In this document: positions 1 through 11,553 of the stretch, one piece after another
How the letters are laid out: each line of letters opens with the position of its first letter
Position numbering within the stretch: the first letter of the stretch is position 1
Assembly: GCF_032854445.1 (NCBI RefSeq)
Contig: NW_027018413.1
Coordinates: 1 to 29,550, forward strand
From: Liolophura sinensis
Lineage: Eukaryota > Mollusca > Polyplacophora > Chitonida > Chitonidae
Direction of reading: 5' to 3'
Length of the DNA: 29,550 nt
Translations under genes and position numbers: made by a program
Notes under the pieces: model-generated
The model's input: the letters and a program-made list of their open reading frames with translations, nothing else
Databases searched by the model: none
What the model was told of the DNA's origin: nothing

Positions 1-639
1 ATACGTCGGATTAGCCTCTTACCAGCAGCACTGGAACAGTTTTTCCACTTTTGCATTTTTGCCTGGTCTTTTTGTTAATTTGAAATCGGATACAATCTAC
101 TATGTACAATCGCGACTGGTCTTGACTATATTCAACTTTTGACTATAAGTTATGTGCCCTTCTGTAGCCCCAGAAGACGTCAAATCTTTGGGCTAAGCCC
201 ATTTAACTCACCCAGCAATTGTCTTACTTTTAAGTCCAAGACAATCTCAATGTCTTTATCTACGTGTAGAAAAACCACACCATTCGTACATAAAAAACAC
301 AATGTACTAGATACAGTCTGCTGTAAAAAGTACAACTGATCACTGAACCACATCTATAAGGTTCTAATAGATGCGGAATTGGGCCAGGCATCGGCAGCTG
401 TTTAAAAAATTGCAAATTTCCCTGGTTTCCATGGAGTAAGAGCCGTTGCTGGGCACGTGACTATGACATCAATGATCATTCAATTGTCGCTACAGCCAAA
501 AGTATTGGTCGGAGAGCAACGCGGTTTGCACCATTCGATTTCTCGTCACAAAATACGTCGGATTAGCCTCTTACCAGCAGCACTGGAACAGTTTTTCCAC
601 TTTTGCATTTTTGCCTGGGTCTTTTTGTTAATTGAAATC
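1..639 (+). repeat. Lead-in: F-like/A hybrid unit and start of the next
   Basis: The first unit has the F-like 5' half (ggatacaatctactatgtac, gactataag, ctgtagcc) joined to an A-type 3' tract. The same hybrid occurs in the inverted arm at 24831 down to 24282, and the F-like 5' half also occurs at 7700, 9351, 13824, 15475 and 23181. An extra c in the gcccc run near 168 makes this unit 552 bases long. Nothing other than repeat is present. Confidence 0.85.
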
Positions 640-2838
640 GGCTACACTGTACTATGCACATTCGCGACTGGTTGTTACTATATTCAACTTTTAACTACAC
701 GTTATGTGCCCTTCAGTAGCCCAGAAGACGTCAAATCTTTGGGCTAAGCCCATTTAACTCACCCAGCAATTGTCTTACTTCTAAGTCCAAGACAATCTCA
801 ATGTCTTTATCTACGTGTAGAAAAACCACACCATTTGTACATAAAAAACACAATGTACTAGATACAGTCTGCTGTAAAAAGAACAACTGATCACTGAACC
901 ACATCAATAAGGTTCTAAAAGATGCGGAATTGGCCCAGGCATCGGCAGCTGTTTAAAAAATTGCAAATTTCCCTGGTTTCCATGGAGTAAGAGCCGTTGC
1001 TGGGCACGTGACTATGACATCAATGATCATTCAATTGTCGCTACAGCCAAAAGTATTGGTCGGAGAGCAACGCGGTTTGCACCATTCGATTTCTCGTCAC
1101 AAAATACGTCGGATTAGCCTCTTACCAGCAGCACTGGAACAGTTTTTCCACTTTTGCATTTTTGTTTGGTCTTTTTGTTAATTAAAATCGGATACACTGT
1201 ACTATGCACAATCGCGACTGGTCGTTACTATATTCAACTTTTAACCATACGTTATGTGCCCTTCGGTAGCCCAGAAGAACGTCAAATCTTTGGGCTAAGC
1301 CCATTTAACTCATCCAGCAATTGTCTTACTTTTAAGTCCAAGACAATCTCAATGTCTTTATCTACGTGTAGAAAAAACCACACCATTCGTACATAAAAAA
1401 CACAATGTACTAGATACAGTCTGCTGTAAAAAGTACAACTGATCACTGACGCACATCAATAAGGTTCTAAAAGATGCGGAAATGGCCCAGGCATCGGCAG
1501 CTGTTTAAAAAATTGCAAATTTCCCTGGTTTCCATGGAGTAAGAGCCGTGGCTGGCACGTGACTATGACATCAATGATCATTCAATTGTCGCTACAGCCA
1601 AAAGTATTGGTCGGAGAGCAACGCAGTTTGCACCATTCGATTTCTCGTGACAAAATACGTCGGATTAGCCTCTTACCAGCGGCACTGGAACCAGTTTTTC
1701 CACTTTTGCATTTTTGCCTGGTCTTTTTGTTAATTGAAATCGATACACTGTACTATGCACAATCGCGACTGGTCGTTACTATATTCAACTTTTAACTATA
1801 CGTTATGTGCCCTTCGGTAGCCCAGAAGACGTCAAATCTTTGGGCTAAGCCCATTTAACTCATCCAGCAATTGTCTTACTTTTAAGTCCAAGACAATGTC
1901 AATGTCTTTATCTACGTGTAGAAAAACCACACCATTCGTACATAAAAAACACAATGTACTAGATACAGTCTGCTGTAAAAAGTACAACTGATCACTGAAC
2001 CACATCTATAAGGTTCTAATAGATGCGGAATTGGGCCAGGCATCGGCAGCTGTTTAAAAAATTGCAAATTTCCCTGGTTTCCATGGAGTAAGAGCCGTTG
2101 CTGGGCACGTGACTATGACATCAATGATCATTCATTTGTCGCTACAGCCAAAAGTATTAGTCGGAGAGCAACGCGGTTTGCACCATTCGATTTCTCGTCA
2201 CAAAATACGTCGGATTAGCCTCTTACTAGCAGCACTGGAACAGTTTTTCCACTTTTGCATTTATGCCTGGTCTTTTTGTTAATTGAAATCGGATACACTG
2301 TACTATGCACAATCGCGACTGGTCGTTACTATATTCAACTTTTAACTATACGTTATGTGCCCTTCGGTAGCCCAGAAGACGTCAAATCTTTGGGCTAAGC
2401 CCATTTAACTCATCAACAATTGTCTTACTTGTAAGTCCAAGACAATGTCAATGTCTTTATCTACGTGTAGAAAAACCACACATTCGTACATAAAAACACA
2501 ATGTACTAGATACGGTCTGCTGTAAAAAGTACAACTGATCACTGAACCACATCAATAAGGTTCTAAAAGATGCGGAAATGGCCCAGGCATCGGCAGCTGT
2601 TTAAAAAATTGCAAATTTCCCTGGTTTCCATGGAGTAAGAGCCGTTGCTGGGCACGTGACTATGACATCAATGATCATTCAATTGTCGCTACAGCCAAAA
2701 GTATTGGTCGGAGAGCAACGCAGTTTGCACCATTCGATTTCTCGTCACAAAATACGTCGGATTAGCCTCTTACCAGCGGCACTGGAACAGTTTTTCCACT
2801 TTTGCATTTTTGCCTGGTCTTTTTGTTAATTTGAAATC
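640..2838 (+). repeat. Four-unit higher-order repeat, copy 1 (2199 bp)
   Basis: Unit order by 3' tract is B, C, A, E. The block is defined by variants that recur exactly one block later: cttcagtagcc near 711, the gtttgg and ttaaccatacg alleles of the C unit, ccgtggctgg near 1547, accagcggc in the next unit, then actagcag, tttatgcctgg, cttgtaagtcc and gatacggtctgc in the E unit. Boundaries are placed at the ggctac/ggatac site and are approximate, because flanking units are related. Confidence 0.88.
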
Positions 2839-5037
2839 GGCTACACTGTACTATGCACATTCGCGACTGGTTGTTACTATATTCAACTTTTAACTACACG
2901 TTATGTGCCCTTCAGTAGCCCAGAAGACGTCAAATCTTTGGGCTAAGCCCATTTAACTCACCCAGCAATTGTCTTACTTCTAAGTCCAAGACAATCTCAA
3001 TGTCTTTATCTACGTGTAGAAAAACCACACCATTTGTACATAAAAAACACAATGTACTAGATACAGTCTGCTGTAAAAAGAACAACTGATCACTGAACCA
3101 CATCAATAAGGTTCTAAAAGATGCGGAATTGGCCCAGGCATCGGCAGCTGTTTAAAAAATTGCAAATTTCCCTGGTTTCCATGGAGTAAGAGCCGTTGCT
3201 GGCACGTGACTATGACATCAATGATCATTCAATTGTCGCTACAGCCAAAAGTATTGGTCGGAGAGCAACGCGGTTTTGCACCATTCGATTTCTCGTCACA
3301 AAATACGTCGGATTAGCCTCTTACCAGCAGCACTGGAACAGTTTTTCCACTTTTGCATTTTTGTTTGGTCTTTTTGTTAATTAAATCGGATACACTGTAC
3401 TATGCACAATCGCGACTGGTCGTTACTATATTCAACTTTTAACCATACGTTATGTGCCCTTCGGTAGCCCAGAAGACGTCAAATCTTTGGGCTAAGCCCA
3501 TTTAACTCATCCAGCAATTGTCTTACTTTTAAGTCCAAGACAATCTCAATGTCTTTATCTACGTGTAGAAAAACCACACCATTCGTACATAAAAAACACA
3601 ATGTACTAGATACAGTCTGCTGTAAAAAGTACAACTGATCACTGACGCACATCAATAAGGTTCTAAAAGATGCGGAAATGGCCCAGGCATCGGCAGCTGT
3701 TTAAAAATTGCAAATTTCCCTGGTTTCCATGGAGTAAGAGCCGTGGCTGGGCACGTGACTATGACATCAATGATCATTCAATTGTCGCTACAGCCAAAAG
3801 TATTGGTCGGAGAGCAACGCAGTTTGCACCATTCGATTTCTCGTGACAAAATACGTCGGATTAGCCTCTTACCAGCGGCACTGGAACAGTTTTTCCACTT
3901 TTGCATTTTTGCCTGGTCCTTTTTGTTAATTGAAATCGGATACACTGTACTATGCACAATCGCGACTGGTCGTTACTATATTCAACTTTTAACTATACGT
4001 TATGTGCCCTTCGGTAGCCCAGAAGACGTCAAATCTTTGGGCTAAGCCCATTTTAACTCATCCAGCAATTGTCTTACTTTTAAGTCCAAGACAATGTCAA
4101 TGTCTTTATCTACGTGTAGAAAAACCACACCATTCGTACATAAAAAACACAATGTACTAGATACAGTCTGCTGTAAAAAGTACAACTGATCACTGAACCA
4201 CATCTATAAGGTTCTAATAGATGCGGAATTGGGCCAGGCATCGGCAGCTGTTTAAAAAATTGCAAATTTCCCTGGTTTCCATGGAGTAAGAGCCGTTGCT
4301 GGGCACGTGACTATGACATCAATGATCATTCAATTGTCGCTACAGCCAAAAGTATTAGTCGGAGAGCAACGCGGTTTGCACCATTCGATTTCTCGTCACA
4401 AAATACGTCGGATTAGCCTCTTACTAGCAGCACTGGAACAGTTTTTCCACTTTTGCATTTATGCCTGGTCTTTTTGTTAATTGAAATCGGATACACTGTA
4501 CTATGCACAATCGCGACTGGTCGTTACTATATTCAACTTTTAACTATACGTTATGTGCCCTTCGGTAGCCCAGAAGACGTCAAATCTTTGGGCTAAGCCC
4601 ATTTAACTCATCCAACAATTGTCTTACTTGTAAGTCCAAGACAATGTCAATGTCTTTATCTACGTGTAGAAAAACCACACCATTCGTACATAAAAAACAC
4701 AATGTACTAGATACGGTCTGCTGTAAAAAGTACAACTGATCACTGAACCACATCAATAAGGTTCTAAAGATGCGGAAATGGCCCAGGCATCGGCAGCTGT
4801 TTAAAAATTGCAAATTTCCCTGGTTTCCATGGAGTAAGAGCCGTTGCTGGGCACGTGACTATGACATCAATGATCATTCAATTGTCGCTACAGCCAAAAG
4901 TATTGGTCGGAGAGCAACGCAGTTTGCACCATTCGATTTCTCGTCACAAAATACGTCGGATTAGCCTCTTACCAGCGGCACTGGAACAGTTTTTCCACTT
5001 TTGCATTTTTGCCTGGTCTTTTTGTTAATTTGAAATC
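2839..5037 (+). repeat. Four-unit higher-order repeat, copy 2 (2199 bp)
   Basis: This repeats the B, C, A, E order of the preceding block with the same private variants at the same places. These include cttcagtagcc near 2910, ccgtggctgg near 3742, tttatgcctgg near 4460, cttgtaagtcc near 4628 and gatacggtctgc near 4712. Copy length is the same as copy 1 although single units differ by 1-4 bases, so small indels cancel. This is a tandem duplication of four monomers, the usual product of unequal exchange in satellites. Confidence 0.88.
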
Positions 5038-5501
5038 GGATACACTGTACTATGCACAATCGCGACTGGTCGTTACTATATTCAACTTTTAACTATACGT
5101 TATGTGCCCTTCGGTAGCCCAGAAGACGTCAAATCTTTGGGCTAAGCCCATTTAACTCATCCAGCAATTGTCTTACTTTTAAGTCCAAGACAATGTCAAT
5201 GTCTTTATCTACGTGTAGAAAAACCACACCATTCGTACATAAAAAACACAATGTACTAGATACAGTCTGCTGTAAAAAGTACAACTGATCACTGAACCAC
5301 ATCTATAAGGTTCTAATAGATGCGGAATTGGGCCAGGCATCGGCAGCTGTTTAAAAAATTGCAAATTTCCCTGGTTTCCATGGAGTAAGAGCCGTTGCTG
5401 GGCACGTGACTATGACATCAATGATCATTCAATTGTCGCTACAGCCAAAAGTATTGGTCGGAGAGCAACGCGGTTTGCACCATTCGATTTCTCGTCACAA
5501 A
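5038..5501 (+). repeat. Link: remainder of one A-type unit
   Basis: This is the rest of the unit that starts at 4951. Its 5' half still matches the start of the four-unit block (accagcggc, ttaatttgaaatc), but it ends with an A-type tract where that block would have B. It joins the four-unit repeat to the two-unit repeat. No other element is seen. Confidence 0.8.
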
Positions 5502-6603
5502 ATACGTCGGATTAGCCTCTTACCAGCAGCACTGGATCAGTTTTTCCACTTTTGCATTTTTGTTTGGTCTTTTTGTTAATTGAAATCGGCTACACTGTAC
5601 TATGCACAATCGCGACTGGTCGTTACTATATTCAACTTTTAACTATACGTTATGTGCCCTTCGGTAGCCCAGAAGACGTCAAATCTTTGGGCTAAGCCCA
5701 TTTAACTCATCCAGCAATTGTCTTACTTTTAAGTCCAAGACAATGTCAATGTCTTCATCTACGTGTAGAAAAACCACACCATTTGTACATAAAAAAACAC
5801 AAAGTACTAGATACAGTCTGCTGTAAAAAGTACAACTGATCACTGACCCACATCAATAAGATTCTAAAAGATGCGAAATTGGCCCAGGCATCGGCAGCTG
5901 TTTAGAAAATTGCAAATTTCCCTGGTTTCCATGGAGTAAGAGCCGTTGCTGGGCACGTGACTATGACATCAATGATCATTCAATTGTCGCTACAGCCAAA
6001 AGTATTGGTCGGAGAGCAACGCGGTTTGCACCATTCGATTTCTCGTCACAAAATACGTCGGATTGGTCTCTTACCAGCAGCACTGGAACAGTTTTTCTAC
6101 TTTTGCATTTTTGCCTGGTCTTTTTGTTAATTGAAATCGGATACACTGTACTATGCACAATCGCGACTGGTCGTTACTATACTCAACTTTTAACTATACG
6201 TTATGTGCCCTTCGGTAGCCCAGAAGACGTCAAATCTTTGGGCTAAGCCCATTTAACTCATCCAGCAATTGTCTTACTTCTAAGTCCAAGACAATCTCAA
6301 TGTCTTTATCTACGTGTAGAAAAACCACACGCATTCGTACATAAAAAACACAATGTACTAGATACAGTCTGCTGTAAAAAGTACAACTGATCACTGAACC
6401 ACATCTATAAGGTTCTAATAGATGCGGAATTGGGCCAGGCATCGGCAGCTGTTTTAAAAAATTGCAAATTTCCTGGTTTCCATGGAGTAAGAGCCGTTGC
6501 TGGGCACGTGACTATGACATCAATGATCATTCAATTGTCGCTACAGCCAAAAGTATTGGTCGGAGAGCAACGCGGTTTGCACCATTCGATTTCTCGTGAC
6601 AAA
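5502..6603 (+). repeat. Two-unit higher-order repeat, copy 1
   Basis: A D-type unit (gtttgg, cttcatctacg, acaaagtac, gcgaaattgg, tttagaaaattg) is followed by an A-type unit that starts with the rare ggattggtctctt and tttttctac alleles. The second unit also lacks one c in the run before ctggtttcc near 6473. All of these recur in the next two units. Confidence 0.87.
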
Positions 6604-7699
6604 ATACGTCGGATTAGCCTCTTACAGCAGCACTGGAACAGTTTTTCCACTTTTGCATTTTTGTTTGGTCTTTTTGTTAATTGAAATCGGCTACACTGTA
6701 CTATGCACAATCGCGACTGGTCGTTACTATATTCAACTTTTAACTATACGTTATGTGCCCTTCGGTAGCCAGAAGACGTCAAATCTTTGGCTAAGCCCAT
6801 TTAACTCATCCAGCAATTGTCTTACTTTTAAGTCCAAGACAATGTCAATGTCTTCATCTACGTGTAGAAAAACCACACCATTTGTACATAAAAAACACAA
6901 AGTACTAGATACAGTCTGCTGTAAAAAGTACAACTGATCACTGACCCACATCAATAAGATTCTAAAAGATGCGAAATTGGCCCAGGCATCGGCAGCTGTT
7001 TAGAAAATTGCAAATTTCCCTGGTTTCCATGGAGTAAGAGCCGTTGCTGGGCACGTGACTATGACATCAATGATCATTCAATTGTCGCTACAGCCAAAAG
7101 TATTGGTCGGAGAGCAACGCGGTTTGCACCATTCGATTTCTCGTCACAAAATACGTCGGATTGGTCTCTTACCAGCATCACTGGAACAGTTTTTCTACTT
7201 TTGCATTTTTGCCTGGTCTTTTTGTTAATTGAAATCGGATACACTGTACTATGCACAATCGCGACTGGTCGTTACTATATTCAACTTTTAACTATACGTT
7301 ATGTGCCCTTCGGTAGCCCAGAAGACGTCAAATCTTTGGGCTAAGCCCATTTAACTCATCCAGCAATTGTCTTACTTCTAAGTCCAAGACAATCTCAATG
7401 TCTTTATCTACGTGTAGAAAAACCACACCATTCGTACATAAAAAACACAATGTACTAGATACAGTCTGCTGTAAAAAGTACAACTGATCACTGAACCACA
7501 TCTATAAGGTTCTAATAGATGCGGAATTGGGCCAGGCATCGGTAGCTGTTTAAAAAATTGCAAATTTCCTGGTTTCCATGGAGTAAGAGCCGTTGCTGGG
7601 CACGTGACTATGACATCAATGATAATTCAATTGTCGCTACAGCCAAAAGTATTGGTCGGAGAGCAACGCGGTTTGCACCATTCGATTTCTCGTCACAAA
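6604..7699 (+). repeat. Two-unit higher-order repeat, copy 2
   Basis: This is a D unit then an A unit with the same alleles as the preceding pair, including ggattggtctctt, tttttctac and the missing c near 7569. The copy differs by several one-base losses at short homopolymers (6624, 6769, 6790 regions), which makes its first unit 547 bases long. Its second half carries gataattcaatt near 7619, which is shared with 13744 and with the inverted arm near 24905. Confidence 0.87.
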
Positions 7700-8986
7700 A
7701 TACGTCGGATTAGCCTCTTACCAGCAGCACTGGAACAGTTTTTCCACTTTTGCATTTTTGCCTGGTCTTTTTGTTAATTTGAAATCGGATACAATCTACT
7801 ATGTACAATCGCGACTGGTCATGACTATATTCAACTTTTGACTATAAGTTATGTGCCCTTCTGTAGCCCAGAAGACGTCAAATCTTTGGGCTAAGCCCAT
7901 TTAACTCACCCAGCAATTGTCTTACTTTTAAGTCCAAGACAATCTCAATGTCTTTATCTACGTGTAGAAAAACCACACCATTCGTACATAAAAAACACAA
8001 AGTACTAGATACAGTCTGCTGTAAAAAGTACAACTGATCACTGACCCACATCAATAAGATTCTAAAAGATGCGAAATTGGCCCAGGCATCGGCAGCTGTT
8101 TAGAAAATTGCAAATTTCCCTGGTTTCCATGGAGTAAGAGCCGTTGCTGGGCACGTGACTATGACATCAATGATCATTCAATTGTCGCTACAGCCAAAAG
8201 TATTGGTCGGAGAGCAACGCGGTTTGCACCATTCGATTTTTCGTGACAAAATACGTCGGATTAGCCTCTTACCAGCAGCACTGGAACAGTTTTTCCACTT
8301 TTGCATTTTTGCCTGGTCTTTTTGTTAATTGAAATCGGCTACACTGTACTATGCACAATCGCGACTGGTCGTTACTATATTCAACTTTTAACTATACGTT
8401 ATGTGCCCTTCGGTAGCCCAGAAGACGTCAAATCTTTGGGCTAAGCCCATTTAACTCATCCAGCAATTGTCTTACTTTTAAGTCCAAGACAATCTCAATG
8501 TCTTTATCTACGTGTAGAAAAACCACACCATTTGTCCATAAAAAACACAATGTACTAGATACAGTCTGCTGTAAAAAGTACAACTGATCAATGACCCACA
8601 TCAATAAGATTCTAAAAGATGCGAAATTGGCCCAGGCATCGGCAGCTGTTTAAAAAATTGCAAATTTCCCTGGTTTCCATGGAGTAAGAGCCGTTGCTGG
8701 GCACGTGACTATGACATCAATGATCATTCAATTGTCGCTACAGCCAAAAGTATTGGTCGGAGAGCAACGCGGTTTGCACCATTCGATTTCTCGTGACAAA
8801 ATACGTCGGATTAGCCTCTTACTAGCAGCACTGGAACAGTTTTTCCACTTTTGCATTTTTGCCTGGTCTTTTTGTTAATTGAAATCGGATACACTGTACT
8901 ATGCACAATCGCGACTGGTCGTTACTATATTCAACTTTTAACTATACGTTATGTGCCCTTCGGTAGCCCAGAAGACGTCAAATCTT

Positions 8987-8999
8987 TGGGCTAAGCCCA
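8987..8999. other. Short palindrome tgggctaagccca (example)
   Basis: There are six-base arms around a single central base, present in nearly all main-type units. In G the centre differs (gggccaagccc), which weakens pairing by one pair. It lies 16 bases before the nested inverted repeat. Function unknown; a palindrome this short can occur by chance. Confidence 0.5.
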
Positions 9000-9015
9000 T
9001 TTAACTCATCCAGCA

Positions 9016-9043
9016 ATTGTCTTACTTTTAAGTCCAAGACAAT
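9016..9043. other. Conserved nested inverted repeat in each main-type unit (example)
   Basis: Outer arms attgtctt (9016-9023) and aagacaat (9036-9043) pair perfectly. Inside them actt and aagt pair around a 2-base centre, with cc as a bulge. The motif is present in nearly every main-type unit at the same place. It can form a small hairpin in single-stranded DNA or RNA on either strand. In block G the outer arm is eroded (aagataaa) while the inner actt/aagt pair remains. Confidence 0.65.
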
Positions 9044-11466
9044 GTCAATGTCTTTATCTACGTGTAGAAAAACCACACCATTCGTACATAAAAAACACAA
9101 TGTACTAGATACAGTCTGCTGTAAAAAGTACAACTGATCACTGAACCACATCTATAAGGTTCTAATAGATGCGGAATTGGGCCAGGCATCGGCAGCTGTT
9201 TAAAAAATTGCAAATTTCCCTGCTTTCCATGGAGTAAGAGCCGTTGCTGGGCACGTGACTATGACATCAATGATCATTCAATTGTCGCTACAGCCAAAAG
9301 TATTGGTCGGAGAGCAACGCGGTTTGCACCATTCGATTTCTCGTGACAAAATACGTCGGATTAGCCTCTTACTAGCAGCACTGGAACAGTTTTTCCACTT
9401 TTGCATTTTTGCCTGGTCTTTTTGTTAATTTGAAATCGGATACAATCTACTATGTACAATCGCGACTGGTCATGACTATATTCATCTTTTGACTATAAGT
9501 TATGTGCCCTTCTGTAGCCCAGAAGACGTCAAATCTTTGGGCTAAGCCCATTTAACTCACCCAGCAATTGTCTTACTTTTAAGTCCAAGACAATCTCAAT
9601 GTCTTTATCTACGTGTAGAAAAACCACACCATTTGTACATAAAAAACACAAGGTACTAGATACAGTCTGCTGTAAAAAGTACAACTGATCACTGACCCAC
9701 ATCAATAAGGTTCTAAAAGATGCGGAATTGGCCCAGGCATCGGCAGCTGTTTAAAAAATTGCAAATTTTCCTGGTTTCCATGGAGTAAGAGCCGTTGCTG
9801 GGCACGTGACTATGACATCAATGATCATTCAATTGTCGCTACAGCCAAAAGTATTGGTCGGAGAGCAACGCGGTTTGCACCATTCGATTTTTCGTGACAA
9901 AATACGTCGGATTAGCCTCTTACCAGCAGCACTGGAACAGTTTTTCCACTTTTGCATTTTTGCCTGGTCTTTTTGTTAATTGAAATCGGCTACACTGTAC
10001 TATGCACAATCGCGACTGGTCGTTACTATATTCAACTTTTAACTATACGTTATGTGCCCTTCGGTAGCCCAGAAGACGTCAAATCTTTGGGCTAAGCCCA
10101 TTTAACTCATCCAGCAATTGTCTTACTTTTAAGTCCAAGACAATCTCAATGTCTTTATCTACGTGTAGAAAAACCACACCATTTGTCCATAAAAAACACA
10201 AAGTACTAGATACAGTCTGCTGTAAAAAGTACAACTGATCACTGACCCACATCAATAAGATTCTAAAAGATGCGAAATTGGCCCAGGCATCGGCAGCTGT
10301 TTAGAAAATTGCAAATTTCCCTGGTTTCCATGGAGTAAGAGCCGTTGCTGGGCACGTGACTATGACATCAATGATCATTCAATTGTCGCTACAGCCAAAA
10401 GTATTGGTCGGAGAGCAACGCGGTTTGCACCATTCGATTTCTCGTCACAAAATACGTCGGATTAGCCTCTTACCAGCAGCACTGGAACAGTTTTTCCACT
10501 TTTGCATTTTTGCCTGGTCTTTTTGTTAATTGAAATCGGCTACACTGTACTATGCACAATCGCGACTGGTCGTTACTATATTCAACTTTTAACTATACGT
10601 TATGTGCCCTTCGGTAGCCCAGAAGACGTCAAATCTTTGGGCTAAGCCCATTTAACTCATCCAGCAATTGTCTTACTTTTAAGTCCAAGACAATCTCAAT
10701 GTCTTTATCTACGTGTAGAAAAACCACACCATTTGTCCATAAAAAGCACAAAGTACTAGATACAGTCTGCTGTAAAAAGTACAACTGATCACTGACCCAC
10801 ATCAATAAGATTCTAAAAGATGCGAAATTGGCCCAGGCATCGGCAGCTGTTTAGAAAATTGCAAATTTCCCTGGTTTCCATGGAGTAAGAGCCGTTGCTG
10901 GGCACGTGACTATGACATCAATGATCATTCAATTGTCGCTACAGCCAAAAGTATTGGTCGGAGAGCAACGCGGTTTGCACCATTCGATTTCTCGTCACAA
11001 AATACGTCGGATTAGCCTCTTACCAGCAGCACTGGAACAGTTTTTCCACTTTTGCATTTTTGTTTGGTCTTTTTGTTAATTGAAATCGGATACACTGTAC
11101 TATGCACAATCGCGACTGGTCGTTACTATATTCAACTTTTAACCATACGTTATGTGCCCTTGGGTAGCCCAGAAGACGTCAAATCTTTGGGCTAAGCCCA
11201 TTTAACTCATCCAGCAATTGTCTTACTTTTAAGTCCAAGACAATCTCAATGTCTTTATCTACGTGTAGAAAAACCACACCATTCGTACATAAAAAACACA
11301 ATGTACTAGATACAGTCTGCTGTAAAAAGTACAACTGATCACTGACGCACATCAATAAGGTTCTAAAAGATGCGGAAATGGCCCAGGCATCGGCAGCTGT
11401 TTAAAAAATTGCAAATTTCCCTGGTTTCCATGGAGTAAGAGCCGTTGCTGGGCACGTGACTATGAC

Positions 11467-11480
11467 ATCAATGATCATTC
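11467..11480. repeat. Target-site duplication, upstream copy
   Basis: The 14 bases atcaatgatcattc sit directly before the inserted fragment and are repeated directly after it. Uninterrupted units have this sequence once. It contains the 10-bp palindrome aatgatcatt. Confidence 0.85.
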
Positions 11481-11539
11481 TGAAATATTCTTGAGTACGG
11501 CGTAAAACACCAATCAAAAAAAAAAAAAAAAAAAATCAA
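11481..11539 (+). mobile_element. Short retroposon 3' fragment with poly(A) tail, copy 1
   Basis: A 59-base piece unrelated to the monomer interrupts the C-type unit that starts at 11002. It contains gtacggcgtaaaacacc, then caatc, a run of 20 A (11516-11535) and a final tcaa. It is flanked by a 14-base direct repeat of target sequence. An A-tailed, very short insert with a target-site duplication is the mark of target-primed reverse transcription, so this reads as a severely 5'-truncated SINE or LINE copy with no coding capacity. The tail resembles retroposon ends I recall from molluscs; the family is not identified. Confidence 0.8.
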
Positions 11540-11553
11540 ATCAATGATCATTC
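11540..11553. repeat. Target-site duplication, downstream copy
   Basis: This is the second atcaatgatcattc, directly after the A-tail and tcaa. The monomer continues normally from here with aattgtcgctac. Insert (59) plus duplication (14) accounts exactly for the 73 extra bases of this interval. Confidence 0.85.

Larger units (their letters stand above)
8801..9350 (+). repeat. Reference monomer (550 bp, A type)
   Basis: A clean unit for orientation. Within it lie a near-perfect palindrome tgggctaagccca (8987-8999), a 28-nt inverted repeat (9016-9043), the quasi-palindrome tctacgtgtaga, the A-type tract gaaccacatctataagg, the E-box-like cacgtg (9252-9257), and the perfect 10-bp palindrome aatgatcatt (9269-9278). 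No frame is open across the unit on either strand. It carries the private substitution tgctttcc near 9222, which is shared only with the unit at 14925, exactly 6124 bases away. Confidence 0.9.

Noticed and set aside
489-560. tRNA-like appearance of ttggtcggagagc followed by gcggtttgcacc and ttcgat, suggesting a tRNA-derived SINE or Pol III promoter.
   Set aside because: The spacing between the A-box-like and B-box-like parts is too short, the B-box match is poor, and no acceptor stem or cloverleaf can be drawn. The resemblance is likely chance.
520-560. Possible CENP-B box near ttcgatttctcg.
   Set aside because: Only the ttcg start fits; the required A and the CGGG end are absent at the right spacing.
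6596-6937. Longest open frame in the window (113 codons, plus strand), and similar 60-100 codon frames on both strands.
   Set aside because: They recur with the monomer, overlap each other on opposite strands, and appear or vanish with one-base indels. They have no recognisable domain. A 550-base period also forbids a continuous frame across units.
11516-11535. The A run as a simple homopolymer expansion in the monomer.
   Set aside because: It comes with non-satellite sequence and a 14-base target duplication, so it is the tail of an insertion and not slippage in place.
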